Positions 16,272 through 23,414 of a stretch of 23,414 nucleotides of DNA are shown here, in pieces. The stretch spans positions 1 through 23,414 of the forward strand of contig CAMNLN010000014.1 of NCBI GenBank assembly GCA_946543025.1. Direction: 5' to 3'. The DNA comes from an uncultured Verrucomicrobiota bacterium. Lineage in GTDB: Bacteria > Verrucomicrobiota > Kiritimatiellia > RFP12 > UBA1067. The number at the start of each line of letters is the position of its first letter. Position 1 is the stretch's first letter. A model generated the notes under the pieces. The model had not been told where the DNA came from. It did not search any database and was given only the letters and a program-made list of their open reading frames with translations. Made by a program: the position numbers and the translations under genes.

Positions 16272-17000
16272 ATGAGGAGCGCGGCGACAGACCCCGTAGG
16301 GTTCTTTGACAGCGGGCGCGGCGGCCTGTGCGTGCTGGAGGCGTTCAAGCGGCGCCTGCCGCGCGAGCGGACGATCTATCTCGCCGACACGGCGCATTGC
16401 CCTTACGGCAACAAGCCGCCGGAGGAAATCGTCGCACGGGCGAAGGCGCTCACGCAGGAACTGCTCGCCCATCGCTGCAAGCTGATCGTGGTGGCGTGCA
16501 ACACGGCCACGGCGGCGGCGATCGACGTCCTGCGCGCCACGTGGCCGGACGTGCCGTTCGTGGGGATGGAGCCGGCCGTGAAGCCGGCCGTCCTGCGGTC
16601 GAAAAGCGGCATCGTGGGCGTCCTGGCGACGGCGGGAACCTTCGGCGGACGGCTCTACCGCGAGACATGCGCGCGCTTCGCGAAGAAGACCCGCATCTTG
16701 GCATGCGTGGCGGACGACTGGGTGACGCTTGTCGAGCGGGGGGAGACGACGGGGCCGCGCGCCGAAGCCGCGGTTCGCGCGTACGTGGAGCCGCTCCTCG
16801 CGGCGGGGGCCGACCATCTCGTGCTCGGCTGTACGCATTTCCCGCACCTCAAGCCGCTTATCGAGCAGGTCGCCGCCGGACGTGCCGCGGTGCTCGACCC
16901 CTCTGACGCCGTTGCGCGGCAGGCCGAACGCCTGCTCGCCGAACGCGGCCTTCTCGTTCCTGCGGAAGGTGCCTCGGTTGCGAAAGAATCTGGAATATGA
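16272..17000 (+). CDS. murI: Glutamate racemase
   Basis: MurI converts L- to D-glutamate for peptidoglycan precursor synthesis in the cytoplasm. The 242-residue product has FFDSGRGGL (11-19), PYG (44-46), the first catalytic Cys76 in ACNTATA and the second, Cys187, in LGCTHFP. It is slightly shorter than typical MurI (about 260-285 residues) but all key motifs are present. Its presence implies the organism makes D-Glu and a peptidoglycan wall. ATG 16272 follows the GH20 stop by 1 nt; AGG of the stop region could serve as a weak ribosome binding site. Confidence 0.93.
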   Translation: MRSAATDPVGFFDSGRGGLCVLEAFKRRLPRERTIYLADTAHCPYGNKPPEEIVARAKALTQELLAHRCKLIVVACNTATAAAIDVLRATWPDVPFVGMEPAVKPAVLRSKSGIVGVLATAGTFGGRLYRETCARFAKKTRILACVADDWVTLVERGETTGPRAEAAVRAYVEPLLAAGADHLVLGCTHFPHLKPLIEQVAAGRAAVLDPSDAVARQAERLLAERGLLVPAEGASVAKESGI

Positions 17001-17012
17001 TATGTTTCTCCC

Positions 17013-17021
17013 TGGTACGAT
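17013..17021 (+). promoter_or_regulatory. Putative extended -10 for the LamG gene
   Basis: TGG (17013-17015) directly precedes TACGAT (17016-17021). It lies 13 nt after the murI stop. No good -35 is visible at the expected distance. Transcription would start near 17028 and give a leader of about 55 nt that contains the hairpin at 17040-17063. Confidence 0.35.
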
Positions 17022-17039
17022 TGCCGGCAGGAAAAGTCT

Positions 17040-17063
17040 GCGCGCCGCGTGAGCGGTGCGCGC
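17040..17063 (+). other. GC-only hairpin in the 5' leader of the LamG gene
   Basis: GCGCGC-CGC (17040-17048), loop GTGA, then GCG and GCGCGC (17053-17055 and 17058-17063) with a 2-nt GT bulge: a 9-bp GC stem. It ends 7 nt before the AAGGAG at 17071-17076. It may stabilise the transcript or act on translation; no T-run follows, so it is not a terminator. Confidence 0.4.
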
Positions 17064-17082
17064 CGAGGAAAAGGAGCGCAAG

Positions 17083-19782
17083 ATGAAGCGAATGTTCGTT
17101 TGCAAGGCGGCGATAGAGGTCGTCCTGTTCGCGTCGTCGGCGATGGCGTCCGTCTTCGACGACGCGCGGGTGTGGTGGAAGTTCGACGACGGCGGCGCGG
17201 ACGGCGCGGTCGTGCAGAAAAGCGAGATTCACGACGCGCGGAATCCATCCTACGCCGTGCCGACGCAGGTGTACGGCGCGCAGGGCGGTCCGCTCTGGTC
17301 GCGGATGGACGTGCGCCTCCCCACCCAGCGCAAGACCGTCAACTGCACCGCGCTCTACCTCCCCTGCGAGACGCGCTATACCACCACGAACCAGTTCTTC
17401 CAGGCGAACATGCTCTTCGACGGCATCCAGGTGGACAGCAAGGACATTTCGGTCGTCACCCGCGTCATGTTCGACGGTCAGGCCGTCGTGTCGGCGGATT
17501 GCGTGCTCCTCAACAACGGCTACAGCTGGAGCGAGTCCATCAGCCAGGCGTTCGGCTTCATCAAGGGTTCTGCCGTCACCGGGCCGACCACGCTCTTCTA
17601 TCCTTACATTTTCCTTGCCAAGACCTATCCCGGCGGCGGTGCCATGAGGAAGCTGGCGATGTCGGTGGGGCAGTGGTACGACGTGGGCTACAGCGTCCGT
17701 CTCGGCGAAGACGGCACGAACTACGTCACGTTCGTCGTCTCCGGCGACAAGGGACTGAACCAGCAGACCGTCGCGCTCGCGAGCAACTACGCGAACGGCC
17801 CGGCGAAGACATACACGCGCATCGCGGGGATGGGCACATGCACGGCCTGGAGCAGCTATAGTCCCGTCATCTCGCAGAACTCCAGCGACACGTACAAGAA
17901 CTTTAGCGGGTGGGTGCACCAGCTGGCGGTGTGGGACCGGGCGCTCACGGTGGACGAGATCAAGGAGGCGTTCGGCGCGGCGAAACCGTCCGCCGTCGAC
18001 CCCTATGCCGACGCCGTCCACTGGTGGCGGTTCGACCGCGACATCGACGGCGACGGCTTCGTGCAGACGAACGAGGTGCGCGACGTGCGCTTCTGGGGCG
18101 GCACGAACGCAAACGCCTACGCCCGCGCGCATCTCGTGCCTACGGCGAAGAACGGTCCGTTCGGCGGGCCGCGGTGGCAGGACGCGGACGTCTACCTGCC
18201 GGGGCGCGGCGTGACGGTGCGGAGTCCTTGCATGGACTTCCCCATCGCGACGAACATCTCGGTCAACGCGTCCGGCGAGACGATCTACTCCGCGTGGCAC
18301 ACATCCCTCGACGTGCCCCGCGCCTCGATCGCCGGCTCCTCCACGGTGATCGCCCGCATCCGTCCGCAGGTGCATTACGGCGCGGTACCGGGTGTGCTCG
18401 GCTACTTCTACAACAACGGGCTCGACTGGGGCAACTGGTCGGGATACGAGGTGGGCATTGCCAGAACTGGCAGCGGAGACTCCGCTACCTCCGGCACCAA
18501 CCTTGTCCTGGGCATCTGCATCGCGCACACGACGTACTATTTCACCTCCCTGAAGTTGACGACGAACGAGTGGTACGACGTCGCGTTTGTCGTGAACGAC
18601 GCCGGCAAGGACGCCGAGGGGCACGACTTGACGGACTCCGTGACCGCTGTCCTCTGCAGCAAGGCGCACGGCTTCAAGTATCAGACCCAGAACATCTCCA
18701 CCAACGCCTACACCACCTACAACATCTTTTCGCAGATCAGGTTCGGCAGCGAGGGGGGGTACGCTGCGTTGTCGGACTACTACAACGCGACGACGGCGTC
18801 GAATATCAACAACGGCAACGCCACAAAGAGCTTCAACGGGCAGATCCACCAGGTGGCCGTGTGGGATCGGGCGCTCACGGTGGACGAGGTCGCGGCGGCG
18901 TTCGGCCACCCGAACAACACGGTGATGGGCGTGGGCCTCGCGGACGGCACGGTCGGCGAGTTCGCGGCGTCGGGCGAGGGCAGCCGGGACTGGACGCTGA
19001 ACGAGGCATGGCACGACCTCGCGGCGTCGGTGGACGCCGCGCACCCAGACCTGACGATCCGCTTCACGCCGGCGGCGAACAACCTTGAACTCGTCCACGC
19101 CCTGCATGTGCGCACCGCGACCGTCGGCACGGGAACCCAGAAGGCGAGGCTGACGGTGAAGCTGAACGGCAAGGCCCTCGCCTCCGAGAAGGAGGTCGGT
19201 TCCAACGAGGACCTGTGGGCGATGGTGTCGAAGCGCCAGCTCGCGAGCGGCGAAAACACGCTGACGATCACCTACAAGGGAGGGTCTGCGGCCTCCATTG
19301 CGATCGACAAGGTGGAGATCGGCGGTTCCTGGCAGCTGGGCGCTTGCAACGGCAACAACCATGAGTTCTCGCAGGAGGGATCGGGGCGCGGCGTAGACTT
19401 CTACGTGGGAAACCGGAACATGGCGAACAAAATCCGCTCGGTGACGTCCGGCACGAAGAACGCCTACATCCATTTCTACCTGGCGCCTGAACTGGCGGGA
19501 CATGCCTTCAGCTTCGCCACCGTGATGGCCGACATATCGGGCTCCGCCACCGCCGACAACTCGTTCAGCATCCTCTTGAACGGCGTCGAGAAGTTCTCGG
19601 CGGCGCACGGCGAGGTCAAGAAGGGCGATCCCGTCGCGTTTGACGTGGCGGCCGGGGAACTGCTGGGCGGATGGAACGACGTCGCCATCCAGTTCGCCTC
19701 CAGTTCGGGCTACGTGACGTTCGACTATTTCCAGTTCGCCATCTCGGACTACACGCCTGGCACGTTCCTGATTGTTCGTTGA
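17083..19782 (+). CDS. Secreted protein with two LamG/ConA-like domains
   Basis: The 899-residue product has a signal peptide (MKRMFVCKAAIEVVLFASSAMA, cut after 22). Two LamG/concanavalin-like jelly-roll domains follow, about 25-300 and 310-610. Each starts with a WW(K/R)FD motif and ends with the near-identical helix WDRALTVDE (Trp284 and Trp594). After them lie a beta-rich domain (about 635-750) and a C-terminal one that resemble carbohydrate-binding modules. LamG domains bind glycans or proteins outside the cell; no catalytic residues are recognised. The protein ends GTFLIVR, matching the tail of the next protein. ATG 17083 has AAGGAG 6 nt upstream. Confidence 0.82.
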   Translation: MKRMFVCKAAIEVVLFASSAMASVFDDARVWWKFDDGGADGAVVQKSEIHDARNPSYAVPTQVYGAQGGPLWSRMDVRLPTQRKTVNCTALYLPCETRYTTTNQFFQANMLFDGIQVDSKDISVVTRVMFDGQAVVSADCVLLNNGYSWSESISQAFGFIKGSAVTGPTTLFYPYIFLAKTYPGGGAMRKLAMSVGQWYDVGYSVRLGEDGTNYVTFVVSGDKGLNQQTVALASNYANGPAKTYTRIAGMGTCTAWSSYSPVISQNSSDTYKNFSGWVHQLAVWDRALTVDEIKEAFGAAKPSAVDPYADAVHWWRFDRDIDGDGFVQTNEVRDVRFWGGTNANAYARAHLVPTAKNGPFGGPRWQDADVYLPGRGVTVRSPCMDFPIATNISVNASGETIYSAWHTSLDVPRASIAGSSTVIARIRPQVHYGAVPGVLGYFYNNGLDWGNWSGYEVGIARTGSGDSATSGTNLVLGICIAHTTYYFTSLKLTTNEWYDVAFVVNDAGKDAEGHDLTDSVTAVLCSKAHGFKYQTQNISTNAYTTYNIFSQIRFGSEGGYAALSDYYNATTASNINNGNATKSFNGQIHQVAVWDRALTVDEVAAAFGHPNNTVMGVGLADGTVGEFAASGEGSRDWTLNEAWHDLAASVDAAHPDLTIRFTPAANNLELVHALHVRTATVGTGTQKARLTVKLNGKALASEKEVGSNEDLWAMVSKRQLASGENTLTITYKGGSAASIAIDKVEIGGSWQLGACNGNNHEFSQEGSGRGVDFYVGNRNMANKIRSVTSGTKNAYIHFYLAPELAGHAFSFATVMADISGSATADNSFSILLNGVEKFSAAHGEVKKGDPVAFDVAAGELLGGWNDVAIQFASSSGYVTFDYFQFAISDYTPGTFLIVR
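18459..18489 (+). repeat. REP-like double palindrome inside the LamG gene
   Basis: TGCCAG-AA-CTGGCA (18459-18472) is immediately followed by GCGGAG-A-CTCCGC (18473-18485). The second extends to a 10-bp stem, GGCAGCGGAG/CTCCGCTACC, with one mismatch (18469-18489). It encodes a flexible TGSGDSATSG loop in the second LamG domain, with no counterpart in the first. This looks like a small palindromic element taken up in frame. Confidence 0.55.
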
Positions 19783-19835
19783 TGCCGAGCATGTCCTTGT
19801 GCGCCCGTACGTTGCGGCGCGGTCGATTTTCGCGA

Positions 19836-19865
19836 TTGACAAATGCGGCAGCATGATGGCATAAT
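19836..19865 (+). promoter_or_regulatory. Sigma-70-like promoter for the beta-strand repeat gene
   Basis: TTGACA (19836-19841) matches the -35 consensus exactly, then an 18-nt spacer and CATAAT (19860-19865), itself preceded by TGG (19857-19859). It is the best promoter in the window. Transcription near 19872 leaves the ATG at 19900, with AGGAGA at 19885-19890, as the only sensible start; ATGs at 19843 and 19864 lie within the promoter. Confidence 0.65.
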
Positions 19866-19899
19866 GAAAGCGTTTTTTATCTTCAGGAGAGTTGTGCGC

Positions 19900-22800
19900 A
19901 TGAACATGAGGATGGTGACGGTCGGAATGTTGGCGGCGCTGGCGGCGGGAAGCTTGCCGGCGGCGACGCGTACGTGGATCGGCGGCACGGGGAACCAGAC
20001 GTGGGGCACGGCCTCGAACTGGCAGGACGGCGCGGCGCCGCAGGCCGGCGACACCGTGAGGTTCTCGAAGTCGGTCAACTTCACGGCGGCCGTGACGCTG
20101 CCGGCCAACCTCACGTTCAACCTCGACAAGGGCGTGATCGTCAAGTTCACGGGCGTCGTCTCCGGCGCGGGCGGCATTACGCGCACCGGCGGTAGCGGCG
20201 AGCTGCAGCTCACTAACGCGGGCAATACGTTCGACGGGCCGACCAAGGTCACGAGCTCGATGATCCGCTTCGCGTCGCTCGCCAACATCGGCGCGGCCAG
20301 CTCGCTCGGCAAGCCCACGACGGCGGAGGCGGCCACGCTGGACTTCAACAACGTCGCCCGCCTGAACGGCAACGGCACGTACGTGACGGACCGCCCCATC
20401 GTCCTCGGCAGCAACGTGCAATTCTTCATGGACGGCACGAGCCATCTCACCGTGAACGGGCCGTACTCGGGCAAGGGCTACACGCGCGGAACCGGCACAC
20501 TGACCATCAACACCTACCTGGGCCCCTCCACGATCAACAACTGCTCCCGGACGGACCTGGGCGTCACGGAGCTCACCTGTCCCACGAACGCCTTCACCTG
20601 CAACGTCGCGATCGCCGACGGCGCCTTCCGCGGGCCGACGCTGGCGAACAAGAACCAGGCGTGCGCGTTCGGCGCGGGCACCGCGATCACCATGGGGCAG
20701 AACAACTGGGCGACGACGGGGACGCTCTCCTACTACGGCACGACGGACGCGACCTGCGACCGCAGCATCACGATCTACGCCTTCACGAACAGCAACCCCA
20801 CGGCCAACCACTGGGGCGGACGTTTCCGCAACGAGACGGCCGGAACCTGTCTCACCGTCACCGGCACGCTCGCGGAAAACCGCAATTCGAACTACCCGCA
20901 GTCGCTGTCCACGCTCTTCCTCGGCGGCGCGGGCGACGGCGTGTTCACGGCGCCCCTGCCGGGATATATGGCCTTCTACAAGGAGGATTCCGGCACGTGG
21001 ACGCTCACCGGCGCGCATACGGCGTCGGGCCTCATGCGGGTGAATGCCGGGCGGCTCAATGTCGACGGCTCGGTGCCGGCGAACTGCACGGCGCCCACGA
21101 AGATGACCGTGGACGCCAACGCGACGCTCGGCGGCACGGGCGTCGTGCACGGCACGACGGCCGTGCTCGCAAAGGGCCGCCTCGCGGCTGGTTCGGCGGA
21201 CCGCTGCGGTGCGCTCACGTTCGACGGCGAGTCGGTGTCGATCGCCGACGGCGCGAAGCTGCTCTTCAAGTTCGGCGCCGGCACGAACGACGTGATCGTC
21301 CTCGGCGCGGGGGCGACGTTCGGCGGCGCGGTGGAGGTGGACGTGTCGGTCCTCGGCGCGGCGGCGATCGCGCCGGGCTCGTATGTGCTCATGACATGGG
21401 GCGGCAGCTCCGCGCCCACGGCAATCGTGCCGAGCGACACGGTGCCGGACGGCACCACGTTCGCCATCGAGGGCAACGCGCTCGTGATGACGATGGCGGA
21501 CACGCAGTCGCTCACGTGGAAAGGCGGCGCGGCGGCAGAGGCCGCGTGGGACACGACCTCGCCCAACTGGCTTGCGGGCGCGGCGGAGGCCACGTACGCG
21601 GAGCAGGATTTCGTGACGTTCGATGACACGGGCAGCGCGAGCCCGACCGTGCGCATCGACGGAACCGTGCATCCTTCCGCCGTGGTGGTGGACGCGGATG
21701 CGGTCGCCTACACGTTCACGGGCAACGGCGGCATCGCGGGACACGCCCCGTTCACGAAGCGCGGCACGAACACGCTGACGGTCTCCACCGCGAACAGCTA
21801 CACGAAGCCGACGACGATCGAGGCCGGCAGGTACGTGCTGAACGGCACGCTCGACGGCACGTCCATCACCGTCGCCCATCAAGCGTCCCTCGACCAACGC
21901 GCGGGCGGCGTGATCGCGGGCGACGACATCGCCATCAAGCTTGGCTACGGCGACCACTATCTGCGCGGCACGAACACGTTCACGGGCACGGTGCGGTTCG
22001 ACACGCGGAACCATGGCCTTGAGTTCGCCCAAACGAAGAACGTCTACCTGTACCTGTCGGGGTCGAACGCGCTGGGCAACGCCTCGTCCGTGACGATCTA
22101 CGGCTACAGCGGCGAGAACAACCACTTTCCGAACCTGACGCTGACGGACAACACGTTCATTTCGGGGACGACGTTCGTCGCCGGCAACGTCTCCGGCCAG
22201 CGCACCTACATCGCCAAGGACTCGTCCGAAGCGAGCGTCGGCTGGCACGGCGATATCGTGGGCGAGAGCGGTTCGGGGTCGGGCGCCGCGCTCCAGATCA
22301 TCAACTGGGGCAACTCCTCGAACGGCGCGTTCGAGATCGGCGCGCCAGGCGGCACGAACGAGATGCGCGGCAAGGTCGCGTCCTTCAACTTCCGCGGGAG
22401 CGGGGTGATCAAATGCTACAGCCGCATCGCGTTCGACGGTGGCATCTGGCCCAACCGGAACGACTCCGGCACCGCTATCCTCTACGCGACGAACAACTCG
22501 TTCGGGGGGATCTTGCTTACGCAGGGTACGTTACAGACGGGCCGGGCGAACGTGATTCCCGCGAGCGCCGCGGTGGCTATCGGCAAGGATTCTGACGACA
22601 ACTCGTTCTCGGCGCTGAATCTCGACGGGTTCGACCAGACCATTGCCGGCTTCTATGAAAACAACGTCAATCGGACGAAGCACGCGAACCGCGTGATGAC
22701 GCCGGAGGGCAAGCCCGCCACGCTCACGGTGAACGGTTCGTCAAACCGCGCGTGGGGGTCCTCTCATTCGTGGATTCAGGGACCGCTCACGCTCGTGAAG

Positions 22801-23196
22801 GCCGGGTCGCACAACTTCACGCTGAACGGCACGAACACCTACACGGGCGCGACGCTCATGCAGGCGGGCACCCTCACGCTCAACTCGGCGCAGGCGCTCG
22901 GCGGCACCACGAACGTGGTGCTGACGGGCGGCACGATCGTCGCGAATGCGAGCGGCGCGCTCAACGCGGGCGGCACGCTCACGGTGCCGAACTCGGCGAA
23001 CGGCACGCTCTCGCTCGCGGACGGCACGACGCAGACGGTGGAATATCTTGTGGTGAACGGCATCCAGATGCCGTCGGGCACCTACTCGAAGGCGAAGGCC
23101 GGCACGGACGCGCGTCTCGCGTTTCTCGCGCGCGGTACGGGCGGTGGCACGCTGCTCGTCCGCAAGGGTTCCGGCACGGTGATGCTCTTCAGGTAG
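19900..23196 (+). CDS. Exported autotransporter-associated beta-strand repeat protein
   Basis: The 1098-residue product has a signal peptide (MNMRMVTVGMLAALAAGSLPAA). It is built of beta-helix repeats of the autotransporter-associated (PATR, TIGR02601-like) type, for example near residues 368 (TLTGAHTASGLMRVNAGRLNV), 619 and 975 (LNGTNTYTGATLMQAGTLTLN). The opening motif TWxGGxxxxxWxxxxNW occurs twice, at about 25 and 539, so the protein is two tandem passenger-like halves. No C-terminal autotransporter barrel is present; it ends GTVMLFR. It should be secreted or surface-displayed by another route, which is unknown. Function is probably adhesive or structural. The next gene, 20 nt downstream, starts similarly. 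Confidence 0.82.
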   Translation: MNMRMVTVGMLAALAAGSLPAATRTWIGGTGNQTWGTASNWQDGAAPQAGDTVRFSKSVNFTAAVTLPANLTFNLDKGVIVKFTGVVSGAGGITRTGGSGELQLTNAGNTFDGPTKVTSSMIRFASLANIGAASSLGKPTTAEAATLDFNNVARLNGNGTYVTDRPIVLGSNVQFFMDGTSHLTVNGPYSGKGYTRGTGTLTINTYLGPSTINNCSRTDLGVTELTCPTNAFTCNVAIADGAFRGPTLANKNQACAFGAGTAITMGQNNWATTGTLSYYGTTDATCDRSITIYAFTNSNPTANHWGGRFRNETAGTCLTVTGTLAENRNSNYPQSLSTLFLGGAGDGVFTAPLPGYMAFYKEDSGTWTLTGAHTASGLMRVNAGRLNVDGSVPANCTAPTKMTVDANATLGGTGVVHGTTAVLAKGRLAAGSADRCGALTFDGESVSIADGAKLLFKFGAGTNDVIVLGAGATFGGAVEVDVSVLGAAAIAPGSYVLMTWGGSSAPTAIVPSDTVPDGTTFAIEGNALVMTMADTQSLTWKGGAAAEAAWDTTSPNWLAGAAEATYAEQDFVTFDDTGSASPTVRIDGTVHPSAVVVDADAVAYTFTGNGGIAGHAPFTKRGTNTLTVSTANSYTKPTTIEAGRYVLNGTLDGTSITVAHQASLDQRAGGVIAGDDIAIKLGYGDHYLRGTNTFTGTVRFDTRNHGLEFAQTKNVYLYLSGSNALGNASSVTIYGYSGENNHFPNLTLTDNTFISGTTFVAGNVSGQRTYIAKDSSEASVGWHGDIVGESGSGSGAALQIINWGNSSNGAFEIGAPGGTNEMRGKVASFNFRGSGVIKCYSRIAFDGGIWPNRNDSGTAILYATNNSFGGILLTQGTLQTGRANVIPASAAVAIGKDSDDNSFSALNLDGFDQTIAGFYENNVNRTKHANRVMTPEGKPATLTVNGSSNRAWGSSHSWIQGPLTLVKAGSHNFTLNGTNTYTGATLMQAGTLTLNSAQALGGTTNVVLTGGTIVANASGALNAGGTLTVPNSANGTLSLADGTTQTVEYLVVNGIQMPSGTYSKAKAGTDARLAFLARGTGGGTLLVRKGSGTVMLFR

Positions 23197-23216
23197 TAAG
23201 AAACAAGGGATCGATC

Positions 23217-23414
23217 ATGAAAACGAAGATGCTATTTGTCGGGATGCTGGCGGCGTGCCTGATGGCTCGTGGCGCGACGACGAACACGTTCTATGTGGCC
23301 GAGGGCGCGACGCTAACGGTCGACCAGGTCGTCGCCGCGAGCAACTTCACGTTCGTGGCGGGCGACTGGCTCCTCAAGACGGGTCCGGGTACGCTCACCG
23401 CCGTCACAACCTAC
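23217..23414 (+). CDS. Start of another exported beta-strand-type protein (partial)
   Basis: Open from ATG 23217 to the window edge (66 residues), preceded by AAGGGA at 23205-23210. The signal peptide (MKTKMLFVGMLAACLMARGA) shares the VGMLAA core with the protein upstream. LLKTGPGTLT matches the GxGTLT turns of the same repeat family. It is probably co-transcribed with that gene, since no terminator lies in the 20-nt gap. The remainder lies outside the window. Confidence 0.7.
   Translation, partial: MKTKMLFVGMLAACLMARGATTNTFYVAEGATLTVDQVVAASNFTFVAGDWLLKTGPGTLTAVTTY

Noticed and set aside
13814..16348. An antisense open frame of 844 codons across the second glycyl radical enzyme and GH20 genes
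   Set aside because: Same reason: no domain signatures, and both + strand genes have intact catalytic motifs.
16996..17001. TATGAT as a -10 for the LamG gene
   Set aside because: It overlaps the murI stop, and the only -35-like sequence (TTGCGA at 16978) is 12 nt away; the TGG-TACGAT element fits better.
19801..19830. A rho-independent terminator after the LamG gene (GCGCC/GGCGC stem followed by TTTT)
   Set aside because: The stem is only 5 bp, the loop is 10 nt and the T-run starts 6 nt after the stem.
16858..22248. An antisense open frame of 1796 codons across the LamG and beta-strand repeat genes
   Set aside because: It is Arg/His/Val-rich low-complexity sequence with no recognisable domain, and mirrors GC-rich codon use of the + strand genes, which have clear signal peptides and family motifs.

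Overview
The window looks like chromosomal DNA of a GC-rich Gram-negative bacterium, most likely an anaerobe of the PVC superphylum close to Kiritimatiellia/Verrucomicrobiota. That is inference from the gene content: two PFL-like glycyl radical enzymes, LamG-type and autotransporter-associated beta-strand exported proteins, a tricorn-type protease and a GH20 hexosaminidase. No 16S or other taxonomic marker is present. All supported genes are on the + strand. The very long antisense frames are GC-driven shadows.

Region 1 (1-9125): after the tail of an unidentified gene comes a tightly packed run with 1-4 nt overlaps: era, a large TPR lipoprotein, an ExbB/TolQ-like protein, an ExbD/TolR-like protein, a short proline-rich inner-membrane protein in the TonB position, pyrE, and an exported tricorn/S41 protease. 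The ExbB/ExbD pair appears to lack the ionisable membrane residues that normally conduct protons.

Region 2 (9126-17000): an exported alpha/beta-hydrolase esterase is followed by two tandem paralogous glycyl radical enzymes. Both have the active-site Gly-Cys-x-Glu motif and the C-terminal RVxGW glycyl-radical motif. Both also start with a hydrophobic leader, Tat-like in the first, which is unexpected for this oxygen-sensitive family. No radical-SAM activase is in the window. A GH20 hexosaminidase and glutamate racemase (murI) follow.

Region 3 (17001-23414): three secreted surface-type proteins, namely a two-LamG protein, an autotransporter-associated beta-strand repeat protein, and the start of another similar protein. 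The two complete ones end with the same short pattern, Gly-Thr, four hydrophobic residues, Arg, stop.

Short in-frame repeat insertions recur inside genes: a 7-nt unit in era, two 9-nt-period arrays in the first glycyl radical enzyme, and a REP-like palindrome in the LamG gene. Four putative promoters share TGG directly before the -10 hexamer. The strongest candidates for something undescribed are the paired, apparently exported glycyl radical enzymes, the residue-depleted ExbB/ExbD module, the shared C-terminal tail and the microsatellite-like insertions.
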